Positions 8,305 to 15,751 of a stretch of DNA of 15,751 nucleotides are shown in pieces. The stretch covers positions 1 to 15,751 of the forward strand of contig RBNI01003500.1 of assembly GCA_003990745.1 (NCBI GenBank), written 5' to 3'. The translations under genes were made by a program, and so were the position numbers. This DNA is from Jimgerdemannia flammicorona (taxonomy: Eukaryota; Mucoromycota; Endogonomycetes; Endogonales; Endogonaceae). Position 1 is the first letter of the stretch. Each line of letters begins with the position of its first letter. The notes under the pieces are model-generated. The model saw only the letters and a list, made by a program, of their open reading frames with translations, made no database searches and was not told where the DNA came from.

Positions 8305-8376
8305 ACTCTTAAGGTACACTGTACCCTCAAGGTACACCATACTCTCAAGGTATACTGTACCCTCAAGGAACACTTG
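8305..8376 (+). repeat. 18-bp tandem repeat, four copies, in LTR U3
   Basis: Units are 8305-8322, 8323-8340, 8341-8358 and 8359-8376, with consensus near ACYCTCAAGGTACACYRT. They end about 55 bp upstream of the TATA box, a position typical of LTR enhancer repeats. Units 1 and 3, and 2 and 4, resemble each other most at the start (ACTCT against ACCCT), suggesting doubling of a 36-bp pair. Confidence 0.85.
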
Positions 8377-8430
8377 CCATAGTTAGCAATCTATAGTTAG
8401 TAATATAGTAATCCATAGCAACCACAACTG

Positions 8431-8462
8431 TATAAAATACCCTAGAGACAAGAGTGAATAAA
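8431..8462 (+). promoter_or_regulatory. LTR core promoter (TATA box) and AATAAA
   Basis: TATAAAA at 8431-8437 is a strong TATA box, so transcription of the 5' counterpart would start about 25-30 bp downstream, near 8460. AATAAA at 8457-8462 could be a polyadenylation signal, but it lies so close to the expected start that its use is uncertain. Confidence 0.6.
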
Positions 8463-8845
8463 CCTCAGTCCTGAAACACAAAGCAAAAGACAAGTCTGCC
8501 TACTACACTTCAAGAGGTATGCCTGCCAAAAGCCACTTGATTCAGGAAGGATTGCAATACTTAGAAGAAACACCTGCTCTATAGCTACTACTAGGAGATT
8601 GTGAGCTTTGCCCCTTTCCCACTCTAGTCCACTTTCCATACAAAGAACAAGTCCATTTTGGTTTGCTTGCCAGATAAGCCTGAAGATTTCTGCCTTTTCT
8701 GCCACCTAAGAGAAAGCCACCTTACTCAAGCCAGTTTCTGATGCAACTTTGCAGTGAATCCATTTGTGCATACAAAGCCAGTCTTTGATGCAACTTTGCC
8801 AAGAGACCCTTTCCCAAAGCCACCAGTTATATTTCCCAGTTGAAG

Positions 8846-9018
8846 CTGCCAATTCAGGAAGAATCTCTCATCCACCATTTTTAAGTTATTCACTGCATTT
8901 CCAGAAGAACCCTGCCAATTCAGGAAAAATCTGCATCATCCGCATCATCCGAGTTATCCAAGCTATCCATGCCACCCAAGTAATATTCCCAGAGAGCCTG
9001 CCAATTAAGGAAGAATCT
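8846..9018 (+). repeat. Dispersed ~21-bp repeat in LTR, three copies
   Basis: CTGCCAATTCAGGAAGAATCT and variants occur at 8846-8866, 8912-8932 and 8998-9018, spaced 66 and 86 bp apart. Between them are further similar words (GAGTTATYC, ATTCCCAG), so the block looks like an eroded longer repeat. Confidence 0.75.
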
Positions 9019-9181
9019 ATGATATCCGAGTTATTCATTGTTCCTCATGAGCCCAAGTTATTGAGTTATCCGCTGCCAGTATAATTCCCAGTGAACTGTC
9101 CCAGAAAGAATCTACGCCACCCTCTATTCCCAGTAAAGCTGCACCAAATCAAGTCATCTGCCAGAAATCGCATACTTTTGG

Positions 9182-9344
9182 AGATCGTTGTGCTATACAC
9201 AAAATTCTACCAATTCTAAAGAAGGAAACTGCCAAATTGCCAGATCGTCACACATAAGGAACTTGCCACACTACACAAGAGATCGTCACAGAAATCAGAG
9301 ATCGTTACCCAAGAAGGCAAACCGCTAAATTGATAGATTGTCAC
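9182..9344 (+). repeat. AGATCGTCAC repeat cluster in LTR 3' third
   Basis: AGATCGTYAC-like units occur at 9182, 9242, 9280, 9299 and 9335. The 5' LTR copy keeps the cluster at about 293-400, with some units changed to AGATCATCAT. The palindromic GATC with a following CpG is retained several times in the 3' LTR although the element is otherwise CpG-poor. Confidence 0.7.
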
Positions 9345-9557
9345 TCACACACAAATGGCCGCTACACCCAGAAAACCATCCCAATAAGGAAATTGCTCGC
9401 AGATATCCATTTTTGACTATTATACCACTAAACACCAACAAGGACCTCAGGAATCTTAGAACATTTTGTTGCTTTTAACAAAGTAACTGGGGCCTCAAGC
9501 CAAACTACACCAACCCCCAATCTTGTAATTTGCCTCCATTGAGCCAGGCACATTACA

Positions 9558-9938
9558 ATATCTAAATATAAGATTGATAAGTGAAAAGGGTTATGGTATT
9601 ATATATTTAATGAAGTAGTTTATCAATATATAGGAGTATAAATTAGTTCTTAACAGAGATCTTGATGAGTATCTGATAATCAATATATATATAGAGACTT
9701 CTATTCTTCTTATAGATAAAGTGAATTGATATACTATATAGTAACTTTAAAGAATATATGAGGCCTTTATTTGATAGGTCTGTTAGCTATTCCTTAAGGT
9801 TTCTAACTCAGACTGAGCTAGATAATAGATTCTGTAATAGAGAGGATCTACACCAGGAGTGGTCTCTATTACTTATATGAGTAGTAGTTCTTGGGGTTCT
9901 TAAAAAATATCATTAAATTTTTTGAGTAATTCTTGAAG
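9558..9938 (-). pseudogene. Fossil RT fragment of an older, different gypsy element (AT-rich)
   Basis: The minus strand from 9938 down to 9558 reads as one frame of 127 codons with five stops. It starts LQELLKKFNDIF (pre-RT helix), then VIETTPGVDPLYYRIYYLAQ and SELETLR (the conserved start of gypsy RT), then a stretch aligned to the RPS...PVLFVKKxDGSLR block (QFTLSIRRIEVSIYILIIRY), LRTNLYSYILINYF (the NRYPLP.ID block) and FSLINLIFRY (the FSK.DL.SGY block). No gap is needed. Replacements such as P to S/L, D to N and G to R fit C-to-T and G-to-A decay, which also explains the AT richness. The fragment ends exactly where the younger gypsy LTR begins, so that element inserted into this RT. It is clearly not the same family as the element at 221-9557. 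Confidence 0.8.
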
Positions 9939-10429
9939 ACTATCTTCATCATTATTTTTATTCTTTTATAGCTTAGAGATATCATTATAATTATTATCTT
10001 TTGCTGATAACTTTTGATAATATATATATAGATATATTGAACTGGTTTTCAGATTGGTTTTTTTTCATTTAAATAATTGAGATAATATTACATTTGACTT
10101 TTTTGTATATTCTGATTGTAACTCGATATCTTCTAAAGAAGTTATATTGATTTATTAGTTAATGTGAGAGTTTTTCTATATAAGTCAGAATTTTTTGAGG
10201 ATGAAATTGTGTTTTAAAAGATAGACAGTCTGTCTTGTAATGTATTCTCCTAGATAGAAAAGGGTATTTTGTATATCTTTGAGATTTCTGAATTATTATA
10301 TTACTAAATATATCAATATTGTCTTTTGGATAACTTTGGATTTTGAGATTGAATTTTTTGACAGTTTTTTAATAAAGATAGTACTTGCTTATACTATTAT
10401 TAATAAGGACTTTGATAGACATACTCATC
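9939..10429. other. AT-rich relic sequence, probably upstream part of the fossil gypsy
   Basis: About 490 bp of very AT-rich DNA with one CpG (10123) and no open frame. Directly upstream of the fossil RT on the minus strand the frame gives short Asn/Asp/Lys-rich runs (NNDEDS) that could be the spacer before RT, but I see no motif of protease or gag. It is most likely more of the same mutated element. Nothing else is seen. The right LINE begins at its end. Confidence 0.5.
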
Positions 10430-10506
10430 TTTCACCAGTACCATTTGGGTGACACAAGACTCAGACAACACTTTCGACAACAACTTCAAGTATTGGTGCT
10501 ATCAAG

Positions 10507-12380
10507 ATGGTGAGCAACATGCATTCTGGTGAGATACTGGGCAGGGAGGCCCCAGTGCCTTTGACTGGCAACATATGGGGGGGGGTCAGGGTGCTGGCCT
10601 TGGCATGCCGAGTGCTTCGATGAGAGGACACGAGGCTGGAGGGGGTGGCAGAGGAGGTGCAAGGCCACATGGGGGAGAGAGGATGACCTTTGCGGATAAG
10701 GTCAGGATGGGAAAGCAGGCGACTGGACTGGATGGCTGGCTGGAGTTATGGAAGGTGGCTGTTTCCTTGAGTGGCAAGGAGGCCTCTCCACTGGGGGGAC
10801 AGCATAGTGGGGCTGGAGGTGTAGTGGCTGAGGCAGTGACTGTTGATGGTGGTGTGACGGTCAATCTGGAAAAAAATCCAGATGTGACAGCTGATGTAGG
10901 ACCTGGACAGGGGAGCAGCACGGGATCTGGGGACCTGGCTGATGGTGTGATGGGCCTCATGACAGCCCCATTACTCAAGAAATCTCGATTGGATTTCGCT
11001 GTCATGCTGTGCTTCCGTGGCTTGGTAGTGATGGCAAAGATGGTGCTGGGGCTGTTGGCGAGCGAGGTGAAGGGTGCAGCCTCAGTTAAGTTTTTGAAGA
11101 AGCTGGAGGCAGTTGAGGTGGAGTTTGAAGAGGAAGAATTGCTACTGGAGGCGGTGGAGAAGGGTGTGGTGGTTGGAGGGATTTCAGTGCCAATGGCGAG
11201 GTGTATGCACTGGGATCCCCGGGTAGTTCATCTGGTGATTGCGGACTTACCGACAGTGAAGAAGGAGGAGGCGAGGAGACTGGTCACAGATGTGGTGAAG
11301 GAGTACGGCAAAGTGATCAACATCGGGTTCAGAGTATGGGAGGGGACTGAGCTCAGGACAGGAGATATGGACGTCCGGTTGAGGTTGTTTGGGATGGAGA
11401 ATACTGGGAAGGCTAGGGACTGGCTGGTGGCATTGAAATGGGGCCTGGTGGAGTGCAAGGTCTCAAGGGTGAAGAGGTCAGAGGAAGAGGAGGAGGACCT
11501 GCTGGAGGCACTTGAGGACTTACCTGGGGCTGTTGAGAGGCGGCAAAGGGCTTGGAGGGCTTATGAGGATAGGATGGTAGTAGAGGTGATTGAGGGCAAG
11601 AAGGTGCGAATGGAAAAGGTGCTCTGGGAGAAGGCGAAGAGGAGGCAGCTGCAGAAGGATTTGTTGGCCAGTTTGGATGGGGGCCACAGGGCAGGGGCTA
11701 TGGAGGAGGGCACTGGAGTGGGTGCTAGCATCTGGGCAGAGGTGGGACAGCAAGGGGAGAAGATGAAGGAGAGTGGAGGACAGGGGCCGGAGGAGGCTGG
11801 AGTGGACACGGTGATGGTGGAAGATCTGCCGATCCAGTATGGTGTTCCTGAGGTGGGAGAGGGAGAGTTGGAGGATGTGTCTGAGGATGGGTGGGATGAG
11901 TCAGTGCGAACTGAGGAGAGGAAGGAAGGAGAGGCGGATCTGGAGCAGGCAGCAGAAGTAGTTGGAGGGGAGAAGTGGCTATTGAGGGTGCTGCAAAGTG
12001 TGGCGGCTGAGGAACTGGGCGAGATTGACTTCTGGGTGATCAGTGAGGAATTCTGGGAGTGAGTGCTGCAAGGGGAGGAGGTCGTGAGGAAGTTGAGAGA
12101 TGAGATGATGGCAGCTCTTCTGGAGGTGAAGGAGTATGAGGTTACTGAGGCAAGGGAGGCGATGCTCTTGGGTATAGCTAATGAAAGAGCAGCCTATCTG
12201 TGGGGGCCAAGGAAGGGGTTGGAGAAGTGGCAGGAGCATTGGGTATTGATGGAGATGGTGGATGGTGAGGACTGTGCAGGACTATTGGCGGCTCTGGATG
12301 AACAGCAAAATGTAGAAGATGAGATTGCAGTGGAACAGAACCTGGATCTGGCTGGAGAGGAAGTGAGCATGGAATTGTAG
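10507..12380 (+). pseudogene. LINE ORF1 protein (RRM-like RNA-binding), near-intact pseudogene
   Basis: The start ATG 10507 corresponds to ATG 145 of the left copy (MVSN... against MATN...). A 1-base deletion between about 10528 and 10536 shifts the frame; GQGGPSAFDWQ at 10539-10571 then continues in the downstream frame, which is open from 10575 to TGA 12060-12062. The same frame continues after that stop to TAG 12378-12380, giving about 624 codons in all. The N-terminus is Gly/Arg-rich. A central segment VVHLVIADLPTVKKEEARRL (11223-11282), then VVKEYGKVINIGFRVWEG and GDMDVRLRLF, has the beta-alpha-beta layout of an RRM (about residues 216-296 from 10575). The C-terminal third is acidic and helical. 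No CCHC knuckle is present. ORF1 proteins bind LINE RNA and chaperone retrotransposition. Confidence 0.85.
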
Positions 12381-12414
12381 ATATAGAGATATCAACATTA
12401 TCAAATATTTAGCT

Positions 12415-13110
12415 ATGAATAGTACAACCAACATTTTTTCTCTGAATGTCAATGGGCTTAGAGGGACTGGGAGGTGATATATGATTTTTGGATGGCTGAA
12501 GAAACTGGAGGCAGATCTCTTCTTACTTCAAGATGTATGGTGTGAGGGGGAGGAAGATGGACTGGAATGGACAAGAGAGTGGGGTGGGGAGGCAGTTTGG
12601 CAGGATAAAGTGGGAATCCTGGTTAGGAAGGGGAAAGGGGACATTGCGGACATTGGACATTGGGGTAGTAGATTAGTGTGGGGGACATGGCAGAGGCCTG
12701 GATGGAACTCAATTGTGGTGTGATCTTATTACTGCCCGGCTGAGAGAGGGACCCGAGTGGTGTGGATTGGAGATCTGCAGGATTCTGGGCTCTTGGTTGA
12801 GGCTGGGGTGGATTGTCTGGGGGGTGACTTTAATATGGTGCGGGAGAGTAGACTGGACTGAACTGATGGGGGACAGGGTGTGACAGGAAGGAGTGGGGGA
12901 CTGGAGGACTGAGAAGAGGTGGAAAGACTCAGCTCACTGATGGACACCATGTGACTTCAGGATGAGGACCAACATCTATATACTCACTGGGTGGGAGGAC
13001 TTGGTACTAGGATTGATTGGGTTCTGACTGCTGAGTGTTGGGGCAATGCAGTTTGGGAGACAATGGAGGTCGAGTAGTGCCCTTGGTCAGACCACTGGGG
13101 TATTTGGGGT
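12415..13110 (+). pseudogene. LINE ORF2, AP-endonuclease domain
   Basis: ORF2 starts at ATG 12415 with MNSTTNIFSLNVNGLRGTGR, the first endonuclease block (SxNVNGL). Further blocks are FLLQDVWC (about 12520-12540), GGDFNMV (12820-12840), GTRIDWVLTA (about 12997-13026) and PWSDHWGIW (13081-13107). These are the order and motifs of the APE-like endonuclease that nicks the target DNA to prime reverse transcription. Block 2 has Asp (GAT 12532-12534) where the family has the metal-binding Glu. Stops in this frame fall at 12475, 12721, 12859, 12910, 12952 and 13075, and a further one at 13213 just beyond. Confidence 0.88.
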
Positions 13111-15751
13111 GGTGGGAGGTTTGGAGGGAGCGGAGAGGAGCCAGGACATTGGCGGCTGAACTCTTCACTGCTGGATGAGATGGACCTATGGAATGCATGG
13201 GTGGTAGAGGTATGATCCAAGGTTAATGATTGGAGGCGAGCAGGGATGAGGATTGGAGATAGGTGGCGTAGACTAAAATCTGAAGCTCAAAGGTACTGGG
13301 GGGAGGTGGGGAGGGAGTGGGGTGCTCAGTGGAGGAGACAAGTCCGATGGGCATCTAGGAGACTTGAAAGGCTACTTCGGAATTGGGCTGGATTACTGGA
13401 AGAGGAGGAGGTATTGGATTGGAAAGGTAAGCGGGCTAGGCTGGAAGTGGTGGAACTGCAGGATTTGTTGAGGAAGGAGGAAGCAGTACGGGCTCAGGCT
13501 ATGGCGGCCAGGCTACAGTGGCAGGGATTGGAAGAAGGAGAAAGGCCTACAAGGTTTTTGTCCCAGCTCCTCCATGCTAGGGGAGCAAGACACCGGTGGG
13601 AAGGAGTTCTTAATGATGAGGAAGAGATGATATTAGGTGTGCAGGGGATCCTTGGCCAGTTGAGTGCTTGCTGGAGTAATCTCTGGAGTGAAGAGGAAGG
13701 AGGGGAGGTGGGGCAGGACATTGAGCAGCATCTGGAAGAGTGGCATCCAAATCCTGCAGCAGGGTTGGGGGAGCTTGGTCAACCAGTTTTGGGAGAGGAG
13801 ATCCTTAGAGTTCTGGCATCAACAACCCTGGAAACTGCGCCTGGGGAGGATGGTCTGCCTTGGGACTTTTGGAAATGTATGGCATCCATAGAGGAGGCTC
13901 TGGAGGAGATGTTGCTGATGTGTGATGCAGTCATCAGTACCGGGAATGGATTGGAGGGCAGCAGTTGGGGCTGGTATCACTGCTGTACAAGGACAAAGGG
14001 TGTAAGGAGGACTGGAAGAATTGGAGGTCAATTATGCTGCTGGATATGGACTGCAAGCTGGTCACCAAAATTCTGGTGGTGAGGTTGCAGAGTGTGGCCC
14101 AACAGGTGTTAGAGAAGGAGCAGCGAGGCTTTGTTGGGGGCCTACTGATCCAAGATGGCACGGTGTGGGTTCACGGGGTTATTGAAGGTGCTAGGGCTAC
14201 AGGGGTGGATGGCCGCTTGGTCTTCCTGGACCAGGAGAAGGCCTATGATAGGGTTTGGAGAGTGTGGCTGGAGAAAGTACTGGAGTGCATTGGAGTACCA
14301 GTGGGCATATGTCAGTCACTTATTGGATTACTGGAAGGGAGTAAGGCTGCAATTCTGGCTAATGGACACAGGGGGACCTCATTCCCCTTGGGGAGGGTGG
14401 TGCCGCAGGGGGATCCATTGTTACCCATCCTCTACGCCTTCGCCTTGGAGCCATTGTTGGATTGAATCCGGTGCAGAGTTGGTGGATTGAATATCTTGGG
14501 CATCAATTAGAAGGTGGGGGCCTTTGCAGATGATATGGTGGTTGGGTTGGATTCGGTGGCAGATGTGGCTAGGCTCAAGGAGATAGTTGAGTGGTATGAG
14601 AGGTGTTCTGGAGTGAAACTCAACTGGCACAAGTGTGAGACAATGGTCCTCGGGGAAGGAGTCATAGGGGGGGACATCATTGGAACAATTGTCCCGGCTG
14701 GAGGAGTGGTATGGTACTTGGGTATCTATTTCTCGGTATATGGTTCTTTACTTCCCAAGGAGTGGTGGGAGTGCAAGCTGGTAGAATGGGGGAAAGTACT
14801 GACGAGCTGGGTTGGTAGACAGGTGTCGCTGGTGGGGAGGGTAACTGTTCTGAATGTGTATTGGATGCTGAAGCTTTGGTATCTGGGCTACCATTTGGAC
14901 TTCCCTAAGTGGGTGGTTAAAAGGCTTCTCAAAATGGCCCACTCTTGGCTCTGGGCTAGACGCTGGAGTCAGATTGGTTGGGAGATACTCGCACTTCCTG
15001 TGGATCGCAGAGGACTTGGCCTGGTGGACTTTTCCAAGAGGCTACTCTGCCTGAGAGCATGGTGGATGAAGAGGGCCAGTGAGTTGAGAGGAGGAGAATG
15101 GGTGCCTCTTATGCAGCATTTGTGGGAGGTGAGGGTGTCGCCATGGGGTGGCTCAGGGGATCTACTGTCCTTAGTGGCCTTGGATGGTAGCCAGAGGATA
15201 TGGTACAAAGGATTCTGGTGGGGAGTGGTAGATGGGGTCCATCACATTGGGATCCATTGGCAAGGTGCTGAAGGGGATAAGGACTGGGGTCTGGAGATGT
15301 GGAGGTGGGACTGGCTCTTGTTGGGAGGGAATCTGGTCGAGGACTTCCGATTAGAGGAGGGCATGGAGTGCCTTCGGGGTCTGGGACAGGACCTTTGGCC
15401 GGTGTCCTGGCAAGGGGCTGGGATTGGGGAGAGATAGAATTGGGCAGGCGTCTGGTCTTGGATCAAGGTGGTGTCGAGGTGGCTCCCACCAAAACTCTGG
15501 ATAGCATGGTGGAGGCTGTTGAGGCGAAATGTGATGCTAAACTTTAGGGCTGGACATCTGGTGGATGGCGGGGTATTTGATTGTGAGGAGTGTCATAACG
15601 TAGGGCAGGAGGGTGGGGTGGTGCAGACTCCTGAACATTGGCTGGGGGAGTGCGAGAGTATGGAGAATTTTTGGAAGGTAGTTGGGGGGAGATTGGGAGT
15701 GCCAGCGCCTGACCCTGAGGTGGGCGGGCGGTGGGTGGCACTACAGTCAAG
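13111..15751 (+). pseudogene. LINE ORF2, RT domain and C-terminal zinc knuckle, open at window edge
   Basis: From 13246 to about 13950 the endonuclease frame stays open: a Trp/Glu/Arg-rich linker, then APGEDGLPWDFW (13836-13871), the start of RT. Near 13955 the frame shifts; the next frame carries SLLYKDKGCKEDWKNWRSIM (about 13977-14036), VFLDQEKAYDRV (RT block A, Asp 14229), VPQGDPLLPILYAFALEPL (14400-14456) and the catalytic box FADDMV (14523-14540). The thumb includes YLGIYFS and LSLVGRVTVLN-like text (VSLVGRVTVLN). The frame holds stops at 14463, 14508 and 15435, then continues to the edge. A CX2C...HX4C knuckle lies at CEEC (15582-15593), His 15636 and Cys 15651, as in many LINE ORF2 C-termini. 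RT residues are intact, but the stops make this copy inactive on its own. Confidence 0.92.
15582..15653 (+). other. C-terminal CCHC zinc knuckle of LINE ORF2
   Basis: CEEC at 15582-15593, then after 14 codons HWLGEC at 15636-15653, gives CX2CX14HX4C. All four ligands are present. The motif sits after the RT thumb, followed by ENFWKVV, the usual context in APE-type LINEs, where it helps bind nucleic acid during target-primed reverse transcription. Confidence 0.85.

Larger units (their letters stand above)
221..9557 (+). mobile_element. Ty3/gypsy LTR retrotransposon carrying a dUTPase domain, degenerate
   Basis: The element has a partial 5' LTR (221-591), an internal region (592-8162) and a complete 3' LTR (8163-9557). 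Domain order is gag, protease, spacer with cysteine cluster, dUTPase, linker domain, RT, RNase H, integrase, extra 3' ORF. RT-RNase H-integrase order places it in Ty3/gypsy (Metaviridae). By eye the LTR overlap differs at roughly a tenth of positions plus small indels, so the insertion is old. The reading frame changes at least eight times and each domain has stops. The internal region has only about a dozen CpGs in 7.5 kb and a strongly A-rich sense strand. It lies inside an older gypsy RT relic whose broken end begins at 9558. Confidence 0.93.
8163..9557 (+). repeat. 3' LTR of the gypsy element, complete (1395 bp)
   Basis: The LTR starts with TG at 8163 just after the polypurine tract and ends with CA at 9557 (CATTACA), where similarity to the 5' LTR stops and AT-rich foreign sequence begins. 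Its last ~377 bp align with 221-591. It contains an 18-bp tandem array (8305-8376), a TATA box (8431-8437), an AATAAA (8457-8462), three copies of a CTGCCAATTCAGGAAGAATCT-like unit (8846, 8912, 8998) and five AGATCGTCAC-like units in the 3' third. Open frames inside the LTR (for example 8764-9084) follow the repeats and are not supported as genes. The 3' flanking bases are ATATC; the matching target duplicate would be outside the window. Confidence 0.92.
10430..15751 (+). mobile_element. LINE (APE-type non-LTR retrotransposon), right copy, nearly full length
   Basis: The 5' end near 10430 is set by alignment with the left copy (ACCAGTACC, then GGGTGACACAA). A 77-nt 5' UTR precedes ORF1 (10507-12380), and 34 nt separate it from ORF2 (12415 onward). 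ORF2 has an APE-type endonuclease, RT and a C-terminal CCHC motif and runs past the window edge. The sense strand is strikingly G-rich and C-poor (27 G to 10 C in 11641-11700), which produces long meaningless antisense frames. It is inactive: ORF1 has one frameshift and one stop, ORF2 about ten stops and a frameshift. Two-ORF APE LINEs of this type in fungi belong to groups such as Tad1 and its basidiomycete relatives; I cannot place the clade by eye. Confidence 0.92.

Noticed and set aside
8764..9084. 106-codon plus-strand frame in the 3' LTR
   Set aside because: It follows the LTR repeats and lies wholly in LTR sequence. No conserved domain; treated as chance.
8305..9344. LTR repeats as a CRISPR array or satellite
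   Set aside because: Units are short, variable and irregularly spaced within a eukaryotic LTR; no spacer structure or cas genes.
10586..11005. Minus-strand frames in the LINE (for example 139 codons here, others up to 15750)
   Set aside because: Pro/Ser-rich low-complexity translations that arise from the G-rich sense strand; no motif or start context.

Overview
The window is a nest of decayed retrotransposons with no recognisable host gene, tRNA, rRNA or CRISPR array. The element types (a Ty3/gypsy LTR element with a gag CCHC knuckle, and an APE-type LINE), heavy CpG loss and repeated nesting suggest a filamentous fungus, most likely a basidiomycete. That assignment is inference; no host gene is present to anchor it.

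Layout. Positions 1-220 (minus strand) are the 5' end of a LINE that runs out of the window to the left. It cuts into the 5' LTR of a Ty3/gypsy element (221-9557, plus strand). Only the last ~370 bp of that LTR (221-591) remain in the window, while the 3' LTR (8163-9557, 1395 bp) is complete. Between the LTRs are gag (~631-2640), protease (~2641-3061), a long spacer with a cysteine cluster (3065-4370), a dUTPase domain with all five family motifs (4371-4724), a linker domain (4725-5039), reverse transcriptase (5132-6000), RNase H (6001-6600), integrase (6620-7600) and a small extra 3' ORF (7625-8125). All are broken by stops and frameshifts, yet most catalytic residues of RT, RNase H, integrase and dUTPase are still readable.

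Positions 9558-10429 are very AT-rich. On the minus strand they hold a fossil of a different, older gypsy RT; the younger gypsy sits inside this RT at 9557/9558. From 10430 to the right edge runs a second, nearly full-length copy of the same LINE family on the plus strand, with ORF1 (10507-12380) and ORF2 (12415 to beyond the edge: endonuclease, RT, C-terminal CCHC). The two LINE copies point away from each other and both keep the same 5' UTR start.

Inferred order: old AT-rich gypsy, then insertion of the dUTPase-bearing gypsy, then the left LINE into its 5' LTR. The right LINE went separately into the AT-rich relic. The left LINE still has CpGs that the right copy has lost, so it is probably younger. 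The most notable content is the dUTPase domain in the gypsy pol, between protease and RT, within an unusually long protease-RT interval of about 2 kb.
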